A stretch of 64,000 nucleotides of DNA, taken from the NCBI GenBank assembly GCA_029262415.1, contig JAJCZL010000056.1:62001-126000 (forward strand). The letters are read 5' to 3'. The DNA comes from Deltaproteobacteria bacterium. GTDB lineage: Bacteria > Desulfobacterota > Binatia > UBA1149 > JAJCZL01. This document shows, piece after piece, positions 26,739-35,628 of the stretch. Each line of letters opens with the position of its first letter. Position 1 is the stretch's first letter. The notes below the pieces were generated by a model, which did not search any database, was not told the origin of the DNA, and was given only the letters and a program-made list of their open reading frames with translations. A program made the position numbers and the translations under genes.

Positions 26739-26849
26739 TCACGTGCAGGCCGGGCAGATCAACGGCACCGACTGACCGACGGCGATCTGCAAGACGATCA
26801 AAGCATCGGTCGCCGTGGTACCGCCAAAGCGAACGGGCTTGCATTTGGG
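26739..26849 (-). pseudogene. Remnant of a dockerin-like C-terminus
   Basis: The last 36 codons of a minus-strand reading frame encode a stretch ending in GGTTATDALIVLQIAVGQ, then a short tail with CPAC. This matches the C-terminus of the secreted protein at 34551-35582 (GGITATDALLILQFGVGQ, tail also CPAC), and the DNA is similar too. The calcium-loop residues before it (D, N, G in the intact copy) have become K, V, R. Everything further upstream would lie inside polA and has no similarity. I read it as the decayed 3' end of a lost gene. Confidence 0.65.
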
Positions 26850-26873
26850 CGATCTTCGCGTGAGCCTGCGCGC

Positions 26874-29561
26874 GTGACTAAGACCCCCGCGAAAACGGTC
26901 TATCTCGTTGACATCAGTTTCTTCATCTTTCGCGCCTACCACGCACTGCCGCCACTGAAGACATCCGAGGGGCTCCCGACCGGCGTGATCCACGGCGTGG
27001 CAAGCATGTTCGAGCGCCTGATCCGTGAGGAAAACCCGCACTATCTTGCCGCCATCTTCGACACTTCACGCAAGACGTTTCGTAACGATCTTTACCCCGA
27101 ATACAAAGCCAATCGCGACGAACCCGACGAAGACCTGCGGGTGCAATTCCCCTACGTACGCAAGCTCGTAGATGCTCTCGCGGTATTTCAGGCCGAGCAG
27201 CACGGCTTTGAAGCCGACGATTTGATCGCAACGTTGGCCAAACGCTTTTCAAGCGAGGATGTCGAAGTCGTAATTGTCAGCGGCGACAAAGACCTCATGC
27301 AGTGCGTACGTAGAAACGTTTCGTTGCTCGACCCGGTCAAGGGCAAGCGGGTACGGCACAAAGAGGTGAAGGAGAAATTCGGAGTCGCGCCCGAGCAAGT
27401 AGCCGACGTACTCGGGCTCATCGGCGACGCCTCGGATAACTTTCCCGGTGTGAAAGGAGTCGGACCAAAGACCGCCGCTCTATTGCTTGAGCACTTTGGT
27501 AGCCTTGATGCCATGCTCGAGCGTACGGCGGAGATCGAAACTCTGCCGATCCGCGGTGCCGCAGGCGTTCGCAAGAAGATCGAGGAGGGTGTTGAGATGG
27601 CGCTGCTGTGCCGCCGTCTCGCGACCGTGGCCGACGAGGTCCCACTCGAGGTATCGCTGGAAGATCTCTTAGTGCGTCCGGTTGACGGCAAGCTGCTGAC
27701 GGCGCTGTCCAAGGAACTCGAACTGCGTCGCTTACCGCAGCGTCTTGGTGTTGATGTCGACGATCCGGTCAACGCCCCCGGCGATGTCGCTGCAGTGGGC
27801 GAGAGTAGAAGAGCCGCATCGAAGGCGGCCGGGGGCAAATCGCCGGGTACAACGAGCAATGCGGTTACCTCTGGTCCGCCCGATGCCCAAGGCGTTCTTC
27901 TTGTTGCGGCCGGTCCTGCGGCCTCGGGCGATTGGCGAAAACTGGTCGGCAAGAGGCTCGAGTTTGTGTTGCGAACCAACGAAGGCTTCCCGTTCCTCTG
28001 CGTGGCCGCAGGTGCGACGCGTGCGGTGGTTTCCGGTGCGAATGAGGTAGCCGAGGCCTTTCGCGGGCTTGCCGAAGATCCGACAACTGAGTTTATCGGC
28101 TTCGACCTCAAGGCTCCGGTGCGCCTCTACGGTATTTCACTTGGTGAGGGAGGTTTGGATCTCGGGGTGGCCTCCTACCTCGTCGATGCATCGGGCGAAG
28201 GGCACGGACCGGCCGAGATGTGCGCACGCTATATTGGCGAAGACCTCGTCGCTGAGATCGAGACGCCCGCGCAGGTGGAGGCTGCGCTCGCGCAGGTTGC
28301 GCGGCTCGCAAAGTACCTGGAGCCCGAGTTGGCCGCACGCGATCAGGCGCGGTTGTATCGCGAACTCGAACATCCACTGGTCGAGGTGCTCGGGAAAATC
28401 GAAGCCGCGGGGATCTTGCTGGACACCGGCATGCTCGCGAAGATGAGCAAAGACCTAGGAACCCGAATGCACAAACTCGTGGCCGAGGTTTACGAGGCGG
28501 CGGGCGAGGAATTCAATGTACTTTCACCGGTACAGCTGCGGCAGATTCTGTTCGAGAAACTCGGCCTGTCGACCAAGGGAATTAAGAAGACCAAGACAGG
28601 CCCATCGACGGACAGCGACAGTCTTATGGCGCTGGCACCGTACCATGCGCTGCCGCAGCTGGTGCTCGCCTATAGAGCGATGGCTAAGCTGAAATCGACC
28701 TACGTCGATTCGCTGCCGCGCATGGTCGATGCGGAAAGCCGCATCCATACAACCTTGCACCAGACAGTCACGGTAACCGGACGCCTCAGTTCGAGCGACC
28801 CCAACCTGCAAAATATTCCTATCCGTAGCGAAGAGGGCAAGCTGATCCGCGGGGCCTTCGTTGCACCCGCGGGCGCGGTCATCGTTTCGGCCGACTACAA
28901 CCAGATCGAACTCCGGGTTCTCGCGCATCTGTCCGAAGATGAAGCGCTAATCGAGGCCTTCGTGCAAGGCGAAGATATCCATCGCAAGACCGCACGCGAG
29001 ATATTTGAGACCGAACAGATCAGCCCGGACATGAGGCGGCAGGCCAAAGTGATCAACTTCGGTATCATTTACGGGATGGGGCCGGTGCGGCTATCGCGCG
29101 AACTGGGGATTTCGCGCGTCCAGGCGGGCGACTACATAAAGCGTTACTTCGAACGATACCCTGGGGTTCAGCGGTTCTATGCGCAGATGCTTGAGCAGGC
29201 GCGTGAGCGAGGCTGGGTCGGTACTCTAATGGGTAGGCGCCGCTACCTGCCCGATATCAACAGCGACCACGGCGGACAGCGCCAGTTCGCCGAGCGTGTG
29301 GCCACCAACACGCCTATTCAGGGGAGTGCGGCTGACATCATCAAGCTGGCCATGATAGGGCTATCGGGACGCCTGGGCAAAGTTGGTCCGGACGTTCGAA
29401 TGGTGCTTCAGATCCACGACGAATTACTCCTAGAGTGCCCGAAAAATAAGCAAAAACAGGTGATTGAGATGACGCGTGAGGCGATGGAAGAGGCTGCCGA
29501 GCTTAAAGTGCCGGTGGTGGTGGATGTATCGGCCGGGGCGAGCTGGGCCGAGGCCCACTAG
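26874..29561 (+). CDS. polA: DNA polymerase I
   Basis: 895 residues. Residues 1-290: 5'-3' exonuclease (YLVDISFFIFRAYHALPP, VSGDKDLMQCV, GLIGDASDNFPGVKGVGPKTA). Residues about 320-480: the 3'-5' exonuclease fold, but the metal-binding DxE of motif ExoI and the Asp of ExoII are not recognisable, so proofreading is probably absent. Residues about 490-895: polymerase with motif A DYNQIELRVLAHLSED, motif B RRQAKVINFGIIYGMG and motif C QIHDELLLECP. Functions in Okazaki fragment maturation and repair synthesis. GTG start; the first residues match family N-termini. Confidence 0.96.
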   Translation: MTKTPAKTVYLVDISFFIFRAYHALPPLKTSEGLPTGVIHGVASMFERLIREENPHYLAAIFDTSRKTFRNDLYPEYKANRDEPDEDLRVQFPYVRKLVDALAVFQAEQHGFEADDLIATLAKRFSSEDVEVVIVSGDKDLMQCVRRNVSLLDPVKGKRVRHKEVKEKFGVAPEQVADVLGLIGDASDNFPGVKGVGPKTAALLLEHFGSLDAMLERTAEIETLPIRGAAGVRKKIEEGVEMALLCRRLATVADEVPLEVSLEDLLVRPVDGKLLTALSKELELRRLPQRLGVDVDDPVNAPGDVAAVGESRRAASKAAGGKSPGTTSNAVTSGPPDAQGVLLVAAGPAASGDWRKLVGKRLEFVLRTNEGFPFLCVAAGATRAVVSGANEVAEAFRGLAEDPTTEFIGFDLKAPVRLYGISLGEGGLDLGVASYLVDASGEGHGPAEMCARYIGEDLVAEIETPAQVEAALAQVARLAKYLEPELAARDQARLYRELEHPLVEVLGKIEAAGILLDTGMLAKMSKDLGTRMHKLVAEVYEAAGEEFNVLSPVQLRQILFEKLGLSTKGIKKTKTGPSTDSDSLMALAPYHALPQLVLAYRAMAKLKSTYVDSLPRMVDAESRIHTTLHQTVTVTGRLSSSDPNLQNIPIRSEEGKLIRGAFVAPAGAVIVSADYNQIELRVLAHLSEDEALIEAFVQGEDIHRKTAREIFETEQISPDMRRQAKVINFGIIYGMGPVRLSRELGISRVQAGDYIKRYFERYPGVQRFYAQMLEQARERGWVGTLMGRRRYLPDINSDHGGQRQFAERVATNTPIQGSAADIIKLAMIGLSGRLGKVGPDVRMVLQIHDELLLECPKNKQKQVIEMTREAMEEAAELKVPVVVDVSAGASWAEAH

Positions 29562-29581
29562 AGAACACGGCTTTTCCGTCC

Positions 29582-29602
29582 GAGCCTGAATATACCAGGC
29601 TC
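29582..29602 (+). repeat. Inverted repeat between polA and the sigma factor gene
   Basis: GAGCCTG at 29582-29588 and CAGGCTC at 29596-29602 form a perfect seven-base-pair hairpin around AATATAC. No T-run follows, so it is not a standard terminator; it lies 40 bases before the sigma factor start and could be part of its control region. Confidence 0.4.
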
Positions 29603-29641
29603 CCAGGCGTCTGAAGCTGGTGGAATGGAGCGCATTCTTAC

Positions 29642-30211
29642 GTGGAGTATGGCGACGCCGAGCTTGTCCAGCAGGCGCAAGGGGGGGACAAGGTTGCCTT
29701 CAAAACCCTCGTGGAGCGCTATCAGCGACGGCTGTTGTCCGTCGTCATCGGGATGGTGCGCAACCAGGACGATGCTGGCGAGCTCGTTCAAGAGACCTTC
29801 ATCCGGGCCTACCGGAATCTTGAGGGCTTTAAGGGTGACTCGTCATTCTACACTTGGATTTACCGGATCGCCGTCAACCTATCGATCGATTTTCAACGCA
29901 AAGAAAGGAAGCGTACGACTATTGAATTCGACGAGACGGTTGCGTTGGGAGATACTGAGGCCGCAACCGGAATCACCAGCCAGGGGAGAGATCCCTTTGT
30001 TCAAGTGCGCAACCGGGAGCTTGTCGGTAAGGTATTCCAAGCGATCGAGGAATTGACCCCCAACCACCGCGCAGTGATTATGCTGCGGGAAGTCGAGGGT
30101 CTGTCCTACGAGGAGATTGCCGACGTGCTAGGGTGTTCGATGGGTACGGTGATGAGTAGACTGCACTACGCTCGTAAGCAGCTTCAAGCGCGTTTGGCGG
30201 AGTTTGGATAG
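29642..30211 (+). CDS. RNA polymerase sigma factor, RpoE/ECF type
   Basis: Extracytoplasmic-function sigma factor, 189 residues. Region 2 is seen in ELVQETFIRAYRNLEGFKGDSSFYTWIYRIAVN and region 4 in LTPNHRAVIMLREVEGLSYEEIADVLGCSMGTVMSRLHYAR (given here in outline). It has only sigma2 and sigma4 and no extra C-terminal domain. The next gene encodes a zinc-containing anti-sigma factor, so this pair should respond to an envelope or redox signal. GTG start. Confidence 0.93.
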   Translation: MEYGDAELVQQAQGGDKVAFKTLVERYQRRLLSVVIGMVRNQDDAGELVQETFIRAYRNLEGFKGDSSFYTWIYRIAVNLSIDFQRKERKRTTIEFDETVALGDTEAATGITSQGRDPFVQVRNRELVGKVFQAIEELTPNHRAVIMLREVEGLSYEEIADVLGCSMGTVMSRLHYARKQLQARLAEFG

Positions 30212-30215
30212 CACT

Positions 30216-30920
30216 ATGAACGGGGCCGCGATGACTTGTGCAGATTTCGATCAGAAGCTCGATCGTTATCTCGACCATCGCCTTTCGAGCGGCGAGAATT
30301 CGAGTGTACGCGATCACTTAAAACTCTGTACGTCGTGTCGCGCTCTCGCGACCGCGCAACAAGAATGCCAGGCCCTACTGCTAACGGCCGTGACCGATGT
30401 CGTCACGGCCGTTGACGTTTCAGCCATCTGGACCGGCGTTAGTGCAGCGATCGACGCTGAACCGACTCGCAAACATGGGTGGTTCCAAGACCAGATTCGC
30501 GGCCTACGCACCTGGTGGGATGGGATACGCGAAACGGTATCGTTCGGACATACAGCCTGGGCCGGTGCCGCAGCCGCGGCCGTACTGGTTACGATGTTTA
30601 CCATCGGTGGTGGCGAGACCGGGAGCGACCGCGTAGCAGGAAGCTCTTCTACTGAAACCGCTGCCATCGAAAGAATCGCTTCAACACCCTCCCGCCTTGC
30701 CTCCCGTTCAACTTCACCATCGCTTCAAAGGTCGCGCTCAGGCACGCGCGTCGCGTCTGTTGGTGTCTCGTCGAATACGCGCCGTCGTTCCTCCGTCAGA
30801 CTGGATAAGCTGGAAACTTCGACCGGGCACACGGTCGCGACTTGGACGCAGCCGAAGACCAACTCGCGCGTGATCTGGGTCGCGAGTGACGAGGTCGGAG
30901 CGATGGGGCCAATGCACTAA
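30216..30920 (+). CDS. Anti-sigma factor with zinc-binding domain
   Basis: Membrane-spanning regulator paired with the preceding ECF sigma factor. The N-terminal zinc anti-sigma motif HxxxCxxC is seen as DHLKLCTSCRAL, preceded by the helix that packs on sigma. One membrane helix lies near residues 115-135 (TAWAGAAAAAVLVTMFTIGG); the remaining ~100 residues, Ser/Arg/Thr-rich, would be periplasmic. I start at the ATG at 30216, four bases after the sigma stop; a TTG at 30204 is possible. Release of sigma could occur by zinc loss or proteolysis; the sequence does not tell which. Confidence 0.82.
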   Translation: MNGAAMTCADFDQKLDRYLDHRLSSGENSSVRDHLKLCTSCRALATAQQECQALLLTAVTDVVTAVDVSAIWTGVSAAIDAEPTRKHGWFQDQIRGLRTWWDGIRETVSFGHTAWAGAAAAAVLVTMFTIGGGETGSDRVAGSSSTETAAIERIASTPSRLASRSTSPSLQRSRSGTRVASVGVSSNTRRRSSVRLDKLETSTGHTVATWTQPKTNSRVIWVASDEVGAMGPMH

Positions 30921-30924
30921 CGCG

Positions 30925-31440
30925 ATGAATACATCTGTAAGAGTTATGGCGGTCGCCGTAGCGGCCGGACTGTTTGTGCCGACGGTGCGCGCCTACGGCG
31001 CGCACGACGGGGCCGGCAGAGCGCTGAGAAACTCTACTATTATTGAAGTCGCGGCGCTGCTCGCATCGAACAAGGCCAAGACGAAGGATAAAGAATTCGA
31101 TCCTCGCCTCGACCAGCTCAGGCCCCAACTCCGACGCTTTCCGTTCAAAAGCTACACACTGCTCCGTATGACGTCGCACGATCTCGCAACCGGTGACCTG
31201 TGCGGCGTGGAGTTGCCGGAAGACCGTTACATGCAGGTGCGGGTGCTTGAAAGAAGCGCAACGTCGATGAAGCTGCGCATTATCTTGAACCAGGACAACC
31301 GGCCGATCATGGCGGCTGACGTACGGCTGACTGGCAACTCAAGAGTGCTTATCGGGGGCCCGCGCTCTCCGGACGGCACCTTACTGGTATCGGTCGGGCA
31401 GGGGCCCGCAATTGCCGCAGCCGGCGCAGCTGCCCGCTGA
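30925..31440 (+). CDS. Exported protein of unknown function in the sigma/anti-sigma unit
   Basis: 171 residues with a signal peptide (VRVMAVAVAAGLFVPTVRA). The mature part shows PRLDQLRPQLRRFPFKSYTLLR and a beta-rich C-terminal half (MQVRVLERSATSMKLRIILN, GGPRSPDGTLLVSVGQGP). Proteins with this LRPQLRRFPFKSY pattern occur behind ECF sigma units in deltaproteobacteria, without a known role. The ATG at 30925 follows the anti-sigma stop by four bases, so the three genes form one operon; it may be the sensed or effector protein. Confidence 0.7.
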   Translation: MNTSVRVMAVAVAAGLFVPTVRAYGAHDGAGRALRNSTIIEVAALLASNKAKTKDKEFDPRLDQLRPQLRRFPFKSYTLLRMTSHDLATGDLCGVELPEDRYMQVRVLERSATSMKLRIILNQDNRPIMAADVRLTGNSRVLIGGPRSPDGTLLVSVGQGPAIAAAGAAAR

Positions 31441-31524
31441 CCTCTCTCCACTCCCTCATCCGTTACCATTCGACCGCCTCCCGTGGTAACTCACCATGGG
31501 TATTGCGAGGGAGAACCGGCAACG

Positions 31525-31836
31525 ATGGCTTGGAGCACAAAAGATCTGTTTTCGAACATTACCGGTGGTTTTAAGGACTTTGCTGACTCCTTGTGGGCGG
31601 AGAAAGTCGACAGTGGCATCTCGGCGCTGCTCAAGCCTGTCGCTCCCTACAACAGTTCGCCGTTTCTCACGCCGGTGGTGACGCTGGTGGGTGTCGTCGG
31701 TATCTGCATGCTTTCGGGACTCGCCGTTGCTTCGTTGGCAGCAATGACCGCGGCGCTGCTCGCGATATATTTCCTACTCTCTGAGGTGTTCGGCTACGAT
31801 ATCGCTTTGGCCCCGCTTACCGGTGGACCGGTCTGA
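31525..31836 (+). CDS. Small membrane protein of unknown function
   Basis: 103 residues from the ATG at 31525, preceded by GGGAGA. Two hydrophobic segments ([20 protein letters not shown] and [16 protein letters not shown]) follow an amphipathic N-terminus ([20 protein letters not shown]). Not recognised. It lies between the sigma unit and the HD hydrolase, same strand. Confidence 0.6.
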   Translation: MAWSTKDLFSNITGGFKDFADSLWAEKVDSGISALLKPVAPYNSSPFLTPVVTLVGVVGICMLSGLAVASLAAMTAALLAIYFLLSEVFGYDIALAPLTGGPV

Positions 31837-31886
31837 AGCCGGGCCGACATAAACGAAGCCGGCTCGAGGCTGGTGTCGGAATTGAG

Positions 31887-32411
31887 TTGCTGCGTGCGCT
31901 GCACTTTGCTGCAGATCGACATCGCGACCAGCGGCGTAAAGACCCGGAAGCGTCGCCCTACATCAATCACCCGATCCAAGTTGCGGAGTTGCTTGCGAGG
32001 GTTGGTCGCATCGATGATGTTGAAGTCCTTCAGGCCGCGATCCTTCACGATACCGTCGAGGACACAGAGACGACGCCGGAAGAAATTGAGAATCTGTTCG
32101 GCCAGCGTGTGCGCTCGATCGTTGAAGAAGTTACCGACGACAAGAGTCTGCTGAAGGTTGAACGCAAGAAGCTACAGGAAGAGCACGCGGCGCATCTGTC
32201 GGAGGACGCAAAGCTCGTGAAGCTCGCCGACAAGATATCCAACACCCACGACGTCAGTCGCACTCCGCCGACGGATTGGTCGCACGAGCGTCGTATCGAG
32301 TATCTCGATTGGGCAGAGCGCGTAGTTGCCGGCTGCCGTGGCGTGAACGAAGAGCTGGAGAAGTTCTTCGACCACACGATCCGCTCCGGCCGCAAGATTC
32401 TCGCAGGCTGA
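31887..32411 (+). CDS. HD-domain (p)ppGpp hydrolase-like protein (MESH1/SpoT-HD type)
   Basis: 174 residues comprising a single RelA/SpoT-type HD domain, without synthetase, TGS or ACT domains. Visible metal-binding and catalytic elements: [24 protein letters not shown] (HD and ED pairs), and [15 protein letters not shown] (second Asp). This layout matches small alarmone hydrolases such as MESH1, which cleave the 3'-pyrophosphate from (p)ppGpp (and NADPH in animals). The start is a TTG at 31887, the only plausible initiator at the point where homology begins; the frame remains open upstream. Confidence 0.85.
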   Translation: MLRALHFAADRHRDQRRKDPEASPYINHPIQVAELLARVGRIDDVEVLQAAILHDTVEDTETTPEEIENLFGQRVRSIVEEVTDDKSLLKVERKKLQEEHAAHLSEDAKLVKLADKISNTHDVSRTPPTDWSHERRIEYLDWAERVVAGCRGVNEELEKFFDHTIRSGRKILAG

Positions 32412-32511
32412 TCCCGCTGCTGCCGAGTTCGTGATATCGCCGACATCATGTAGAAGGTGTGGGCCAGAGGCAGCTGCGGGTACGAACACCGGCTAAGGAG
32501 GAAGCACTTTC

Positions 32512-32967
32512 ATGTTTAAGGAATTCAAAGAGTTCGCGATGCGCGGCAATGTCATGGATATGGCAGTGGGTATCATTATCGGCGGTGCTTTTGGGACCAT
32601 CGTTAAATCTCTGGTCGCCGATGTCATCATGCCGCCAATCGGTCTAGCGATGGGCGGAGTCGATTTCACCGATCTCTTTCTCACGCTTAAAGCGGGTGAC
32701 CCTGCCGGCCCTTATGCCAGCTTGGCGGCCGCGAAGGGCGCCGGCGCTGTGACGATGGCGCTCGGCGTGTTTGCCAACAATGTGATCAGCTTTCTCGTCG
32801 TCGCCTTCGCGGTATTCATGCTTGTGAAAGGCATGAACAGCCTCAAGCGTGAAGAAGAGACGCCGGCGGCCGCGCCGACGACCAAAGACTGCGACAAGTG
32901 CTGTTCGGAGATCCCGATCAAGGCGGTGCGCTGCCCGAACTGCACTTCTCAACTGCAGGCGGCTTAA
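32512..32967 (+). CDS. mscL: Large-conductance mechanosensitive channel with C-terminal zinc ribbon
   Basis: Pentameric inner-membrane channel that opens under osmotic down-shock. N-terminus [19 protein letters not shown] is canonical, TM1 is [20 protein letters not shown], and TM2 is [20 protein letters not shown]. Instead of the usual cytoplasmic helix bundle end (with EIRDLL), the tail is a two-knuckle zinc ribbon: CDKC at residues about 123-126 and CPNC near 141-144. A strong ribosome site (AAGGAGG) lies ten bases before the ATG. 151 residues. Single gene. Confidence 0.94.
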   Translation: MFKEFKEFAMRGNVMDMAVGIIIGGAFGTIVKSLVADVIMPPIGLAMGGVDFTDLFLTLKAGDPAGPYASLAAAKGAGAVTMALGVFANNVISFLVVAFAVFMLVKGMNSLKREEETPAAAPTTKDCDKCCSEIPIKAVRCPNCTSQLQAA

Positions 32968-33128
32968 CGCTTGCGACGGCGCGCGTAGCCGGCCGTACGG
33001 CTTTGCGCGCCGCTTCTACGCGAACTTGGTCTTGAGCCTACCGAGTTGAGAGGTCCACCTGTACTCAGCGTCCTGCCGCGTATTGGGACAGAGGTGCTTC
33101 TACCGCTGCACCTGGAGGTTCGTTGCCA

Positions 33129-33721
33129 ATGAATAACGGCTGGACGGGGGCGCAGTACAGCCTTTTCCGCTTCGTATTCGGTACCTATCTGTTCGTACAC
33201 TTCGTTCAGCTTCTGCCCCGGGCTGCAGAGATGTTCGCGGCCGACGGCATTGTCGCTAAGGCTTCGGACTCACCGCTGTATCCGCTGTTTCCTAATCTAA
33301 TGTTTGCCTGGGATTCACCTGTGGCGGCGATCGGTCTGATCGCTATAGTTGACGTTGCTGACCTGACGATCGGCATGTTGATGATCCATGCGTTCACTTT
33401 CGATCCGGACTGGTTCGGTTCGACCGCGGAGGTACAAAAAAGCAGCGAAAGAGTTTGCCGGATTCATTGGTATTGGTGACGCCGCAGGGGACCACTCTGG
33501 TGCGTTCGGCGGCGGTACTCGATATCGGCAGGCGTTTAGGCGGCGTCTGGTCGCTGGCGGCGCGAGTCGCCGGTGTCTTTCCCGCCACGTGGCTGGACGC
33601 CGCTTACAACCGTATCGCCGCGGCTCGCGAGCGCTGGTTCGAGTCTCCCGAACGGGCCTGTCTCACCCTGCCTGCCCATCTGCGCGAACGATTCCTCGCC
33701 TCGACTGAGGCGAGTCGTTAA
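33129..33721 (+). pseudogene. Decayed HTTM-DCC thiol-oxidoreductase fusion gene
   Basis: The ATG at 33129 begins an HTTM (vitamin K carboxylase-like membrane) N-terminus: GWTGAQYSLFRFVFGTYLFV, then AIGLIAIVDVADLTIGMLMI. In intact relatives about 150 residues with several membrane helices separate AIGLIAI from VDVADLT; here they are joined directly. After HAFTFDPDWF the frame is lost at an A-run (33436-33441); one added A would join it to LPDSLVLVTPQGTTLVRSAA, the C-terminal half of a DCC domain, ending near 33721. The DCC domain's CxxC region is missing. Two lesions, a large deletion and a slip, so I call it a pseudogene. Confidence 0.75.
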
Positions 33722-33795
33722 TCGGTCTTTTCTTTCGGTCGCCAAATTGCGACTTTCGCGCCGACCCCTACATTGGGTATGATAGACAGGATCTC

Positions 33796-34545
33796 ATGCG
33801 AAAGATTTTGGTTTGTCAGCACGTCCCCTACGAGATCCTCGGTACGCTTGATCCGCTCCTGCGCAACGCGGGGTACCGGATAAAGTATGTGAATTTCGGC
33901 CGCGATCCCCACGCACGCCCCGAATTGGACGGTTATCACGGCCTGATTGTGCTCGGTGGACCGATGAACGTCGATCAGGCAGCCGCGTACCCGCATATCG
34001 CGACAGAGATCGACTTGGTCAAGTGCGCGGTTGATCGCGGATTGCCGGTGCTTGGTATCTGCCTGGGCGCGCAGATCATTTCAAGCGCACTCGGTGGCGA
34101 GGTGTTCGACGGAGTCGACAAGGAGATCGGGTGGTATGACGTTTCCTTGACCGAGGCGGGAAAAGGCGACCCGGTATTCTTAGCGGCTACGCATACCGAG
34201 AAGATCTTTCAGTGGCACGGCCAGACGTTTTCGCTTCCTGACGGGGCCGTGCATCTCGCGAGTTCTCAGCTGTGCGCTAATCAAGCGTTTCGCTACGGCG
34301 ACAACGTTTACGGTTTTCAGTTTCACCTAGAAGTCGATGAGCCGATGATCGCCCGTTGGTTGCGCGTGCCCGCACACGTCGCTGAGATTGAAGCACTCGG
34401 CGGTGTAATCGATCCCGAGCGCATTCGCGAAGACACCCCGTCTCACATCGATAGGCTAAAGGAACTGAGCGACGGCACCTTTGGCGCAGTCATCGAACTA
34501 TTCGGCCGTCGCGAGCGCCGACACGTCGTTCTGCCGTCGCGTTAG
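33796..34545 (+). CDS. Class I glutamine amidotransferase (GuaA-like)
   Basis: 249-residue stand-alone class I glutaminase-type protein. The nucleophile elbow is LPVLGICLGAQIISSALGG (Cys), and the His and Glu of the triad are in YGFQFHLEVD. These proteins resemble the glutaminase domain of GMP synthase and are often of unknown acceptor. A TATGAT -10-like hexamer lies at 33778-33783, with AGG just before the ATG. No obvious partner gene nearby. Confidence 0.88.
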   Translation: MRKILVCQHVPYEILGTLDPLLRNAGYRIKYVNFGRDPHARPELDGYHGLIVLGGPMNVDQAAAYPHIATEIDLVKCAVDRGLPVLGICLGAQIISSALGGEVFDGVDKEIGWYDVSLTEAGKGDPVFLAATHTEKIFQWHGQTFSLPDGAVHLASSQLCANQAFRYGDNVYGFQFHLEVDEPMIARWLRVPAHVAEIEALGGVIDPERIREDTPSHIDRLKELSDGTFGAVIELFGRRERRHVVLPSR

Positions 34546-34550
34546 CGTTC

Positions 34551-35582
34551 TCAGCAGGCCGGGCAGGCGAGCGTGATGTTCTGACCGACGCCGAACTGCA
34601 AGATAAGGAGTGCATCGGTTGCGGTGATGCCGCCCTGGCCATTGGCGTCGCAGATGCATGGGAGGCACGAGTCCGAGCCGACACTGGTCTTCAGGGCGAT
34701 CAGCGCGTCGCCGGCTGTGCGGTTGCCGTCCGAGTTCGCATCGCCGCACAGTGCGCCGCCCACTCCGGGCGGAACTAGTGATGCCAAGCCCCACACTCCG
34801 TTGAACACACCGCCTGCTCCCTCTGTGTAATCGGCGCTGCCGACCTGCGTCGCTGCGCCGGTGTCCTGGTTGATTGTGTAGAAGCTTTCGAACGTGCCGA
34901 TCAATCCGAGGTTCTCGTCCCAGGCAAGGCCCTCGATGCGAACGCCGAACTCACCGACGAAGGTTTCTGCGCCGGTGGTGGTGTCGATCTCGTAGAGGTT
35001 GGGGGTATTTACTGCGCTGGCTTCGCCCGCACCGAACGGCGCGCCGGCGCCGTACATCTTGCCGCGTACCGGATCGTAGGCGAGACCTACGATCATGACG
35101 TTGCGGCTGGTGCGTCCGACTTCAGTTGCTAACCCGGTGTCTTTGTCGACGGTCGCGATTACGGTTTCGTGTCCGGGTTCGCGTAGGCTTGATGCGTAGA
35201 GTTGCCCATCGACGTTGGTGAGCCCCTCTACGCGCGGCATGCCGAAGCTCGCTCCGCTCACGCGTGCGCCTTGCCCGCGCAACCCGCCTGCGTGGGCGAG
35301 AGAAGCGAGGTAGTAGACGTCTGCCTCGAATTCGCTGGCATAGAGTCGGCCGTCGAGGAAGGCGTGTGCGTATAGCCCTTGCAGCGGCCCAAACACGAAG
35401 CCGCTCGATGCCGTAGATCCGTTTTCTGTAATCTCGAGCAGCATTTGGAATTGATTGCCCGGTTGGTTGTCCAGCCGCTGTTGCGTGCCGTAGATGTTGT
35501 CGGCGCGGCCTGGCAGCGGTTGGAAAAAGATGGCAGCCGTAAGCGCTGCCGCCATGAGCAGTTTGATGCGATGGATTCTCAT
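34551..35582 (-). CDS. Secreted protein with dockerin-like C-terminus
   Basis: 343 residues. Signal peptide (LLMAAALTAAIFFQPLPGRA) followed by about 240 residues with beta-propeller-like repeats (for example VEGLTNVDGQLYASSL, VGLAYDPVRGKMYGAG, IEGLAWDENLGLIGTFE) and a C-terminal pair of dockerin-like calcium loops (CGDANSDGNRTAGDALIALK, CDANGQGGITATDALLILQF) closing with CPAC. Function unknown; the end module resembles that of the protein at 18081-19346 and the remnant at 26739. It lies 46 bases downstream of the symporter gene on the same strand. Confidence 0.82.
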   Translation of the reverse strand: MRIHRIKLLMAAALTAAIFFQPLPGRADNIYGTQQRLDNQPGNQFQMLLEITENGSTASSGFVFGPLQGLYAHAFLDGRLYASEFEADVYYLASLAHAGGLRGQGARVSGASFGMPRVEGLTNVDGQLYASSLREPGHETVIATVDKDTGLATEVGRTSRNVMIVGLAYDPVRGKMYGAGAPFGAGEASAVNTPNLYEIDTTTGAETFVGEFGVRIEGLAWDENLGLIGTFESFYTINQDTGAATQVGSADYTEGAGGVFNGVWGLASLVPPGVGGALCGDANSDGNRTAGDALIALKTSVGSDSCLPCICDANGQGGITATDALLILQFGVGQNITLACPAC

Positions 35583-35628
35583 GTTCTGTGGATCTTGCCG
35601 TCTCGGTCCTGCCGACGCCAGCCCGGAG

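Noticed and set aside
26850..27041. Upstream continuation of the dockerin-remnant frame
   Set aside because: It runs antisense into polA and shows none of the dockerin pattern; only the last 36 codons resemble the family.
27188..28111. 307-codon frame on the minus strand
   Set aside because: Antisense to polA and very Ser/Arg/Pro-rich, typical of a shadow frame.
29582..29602. Hairpin after polA as a terminator
   Set aside because: The stem is good but no T-run follows on the plus strand, so I list it only as an inverted repeat.
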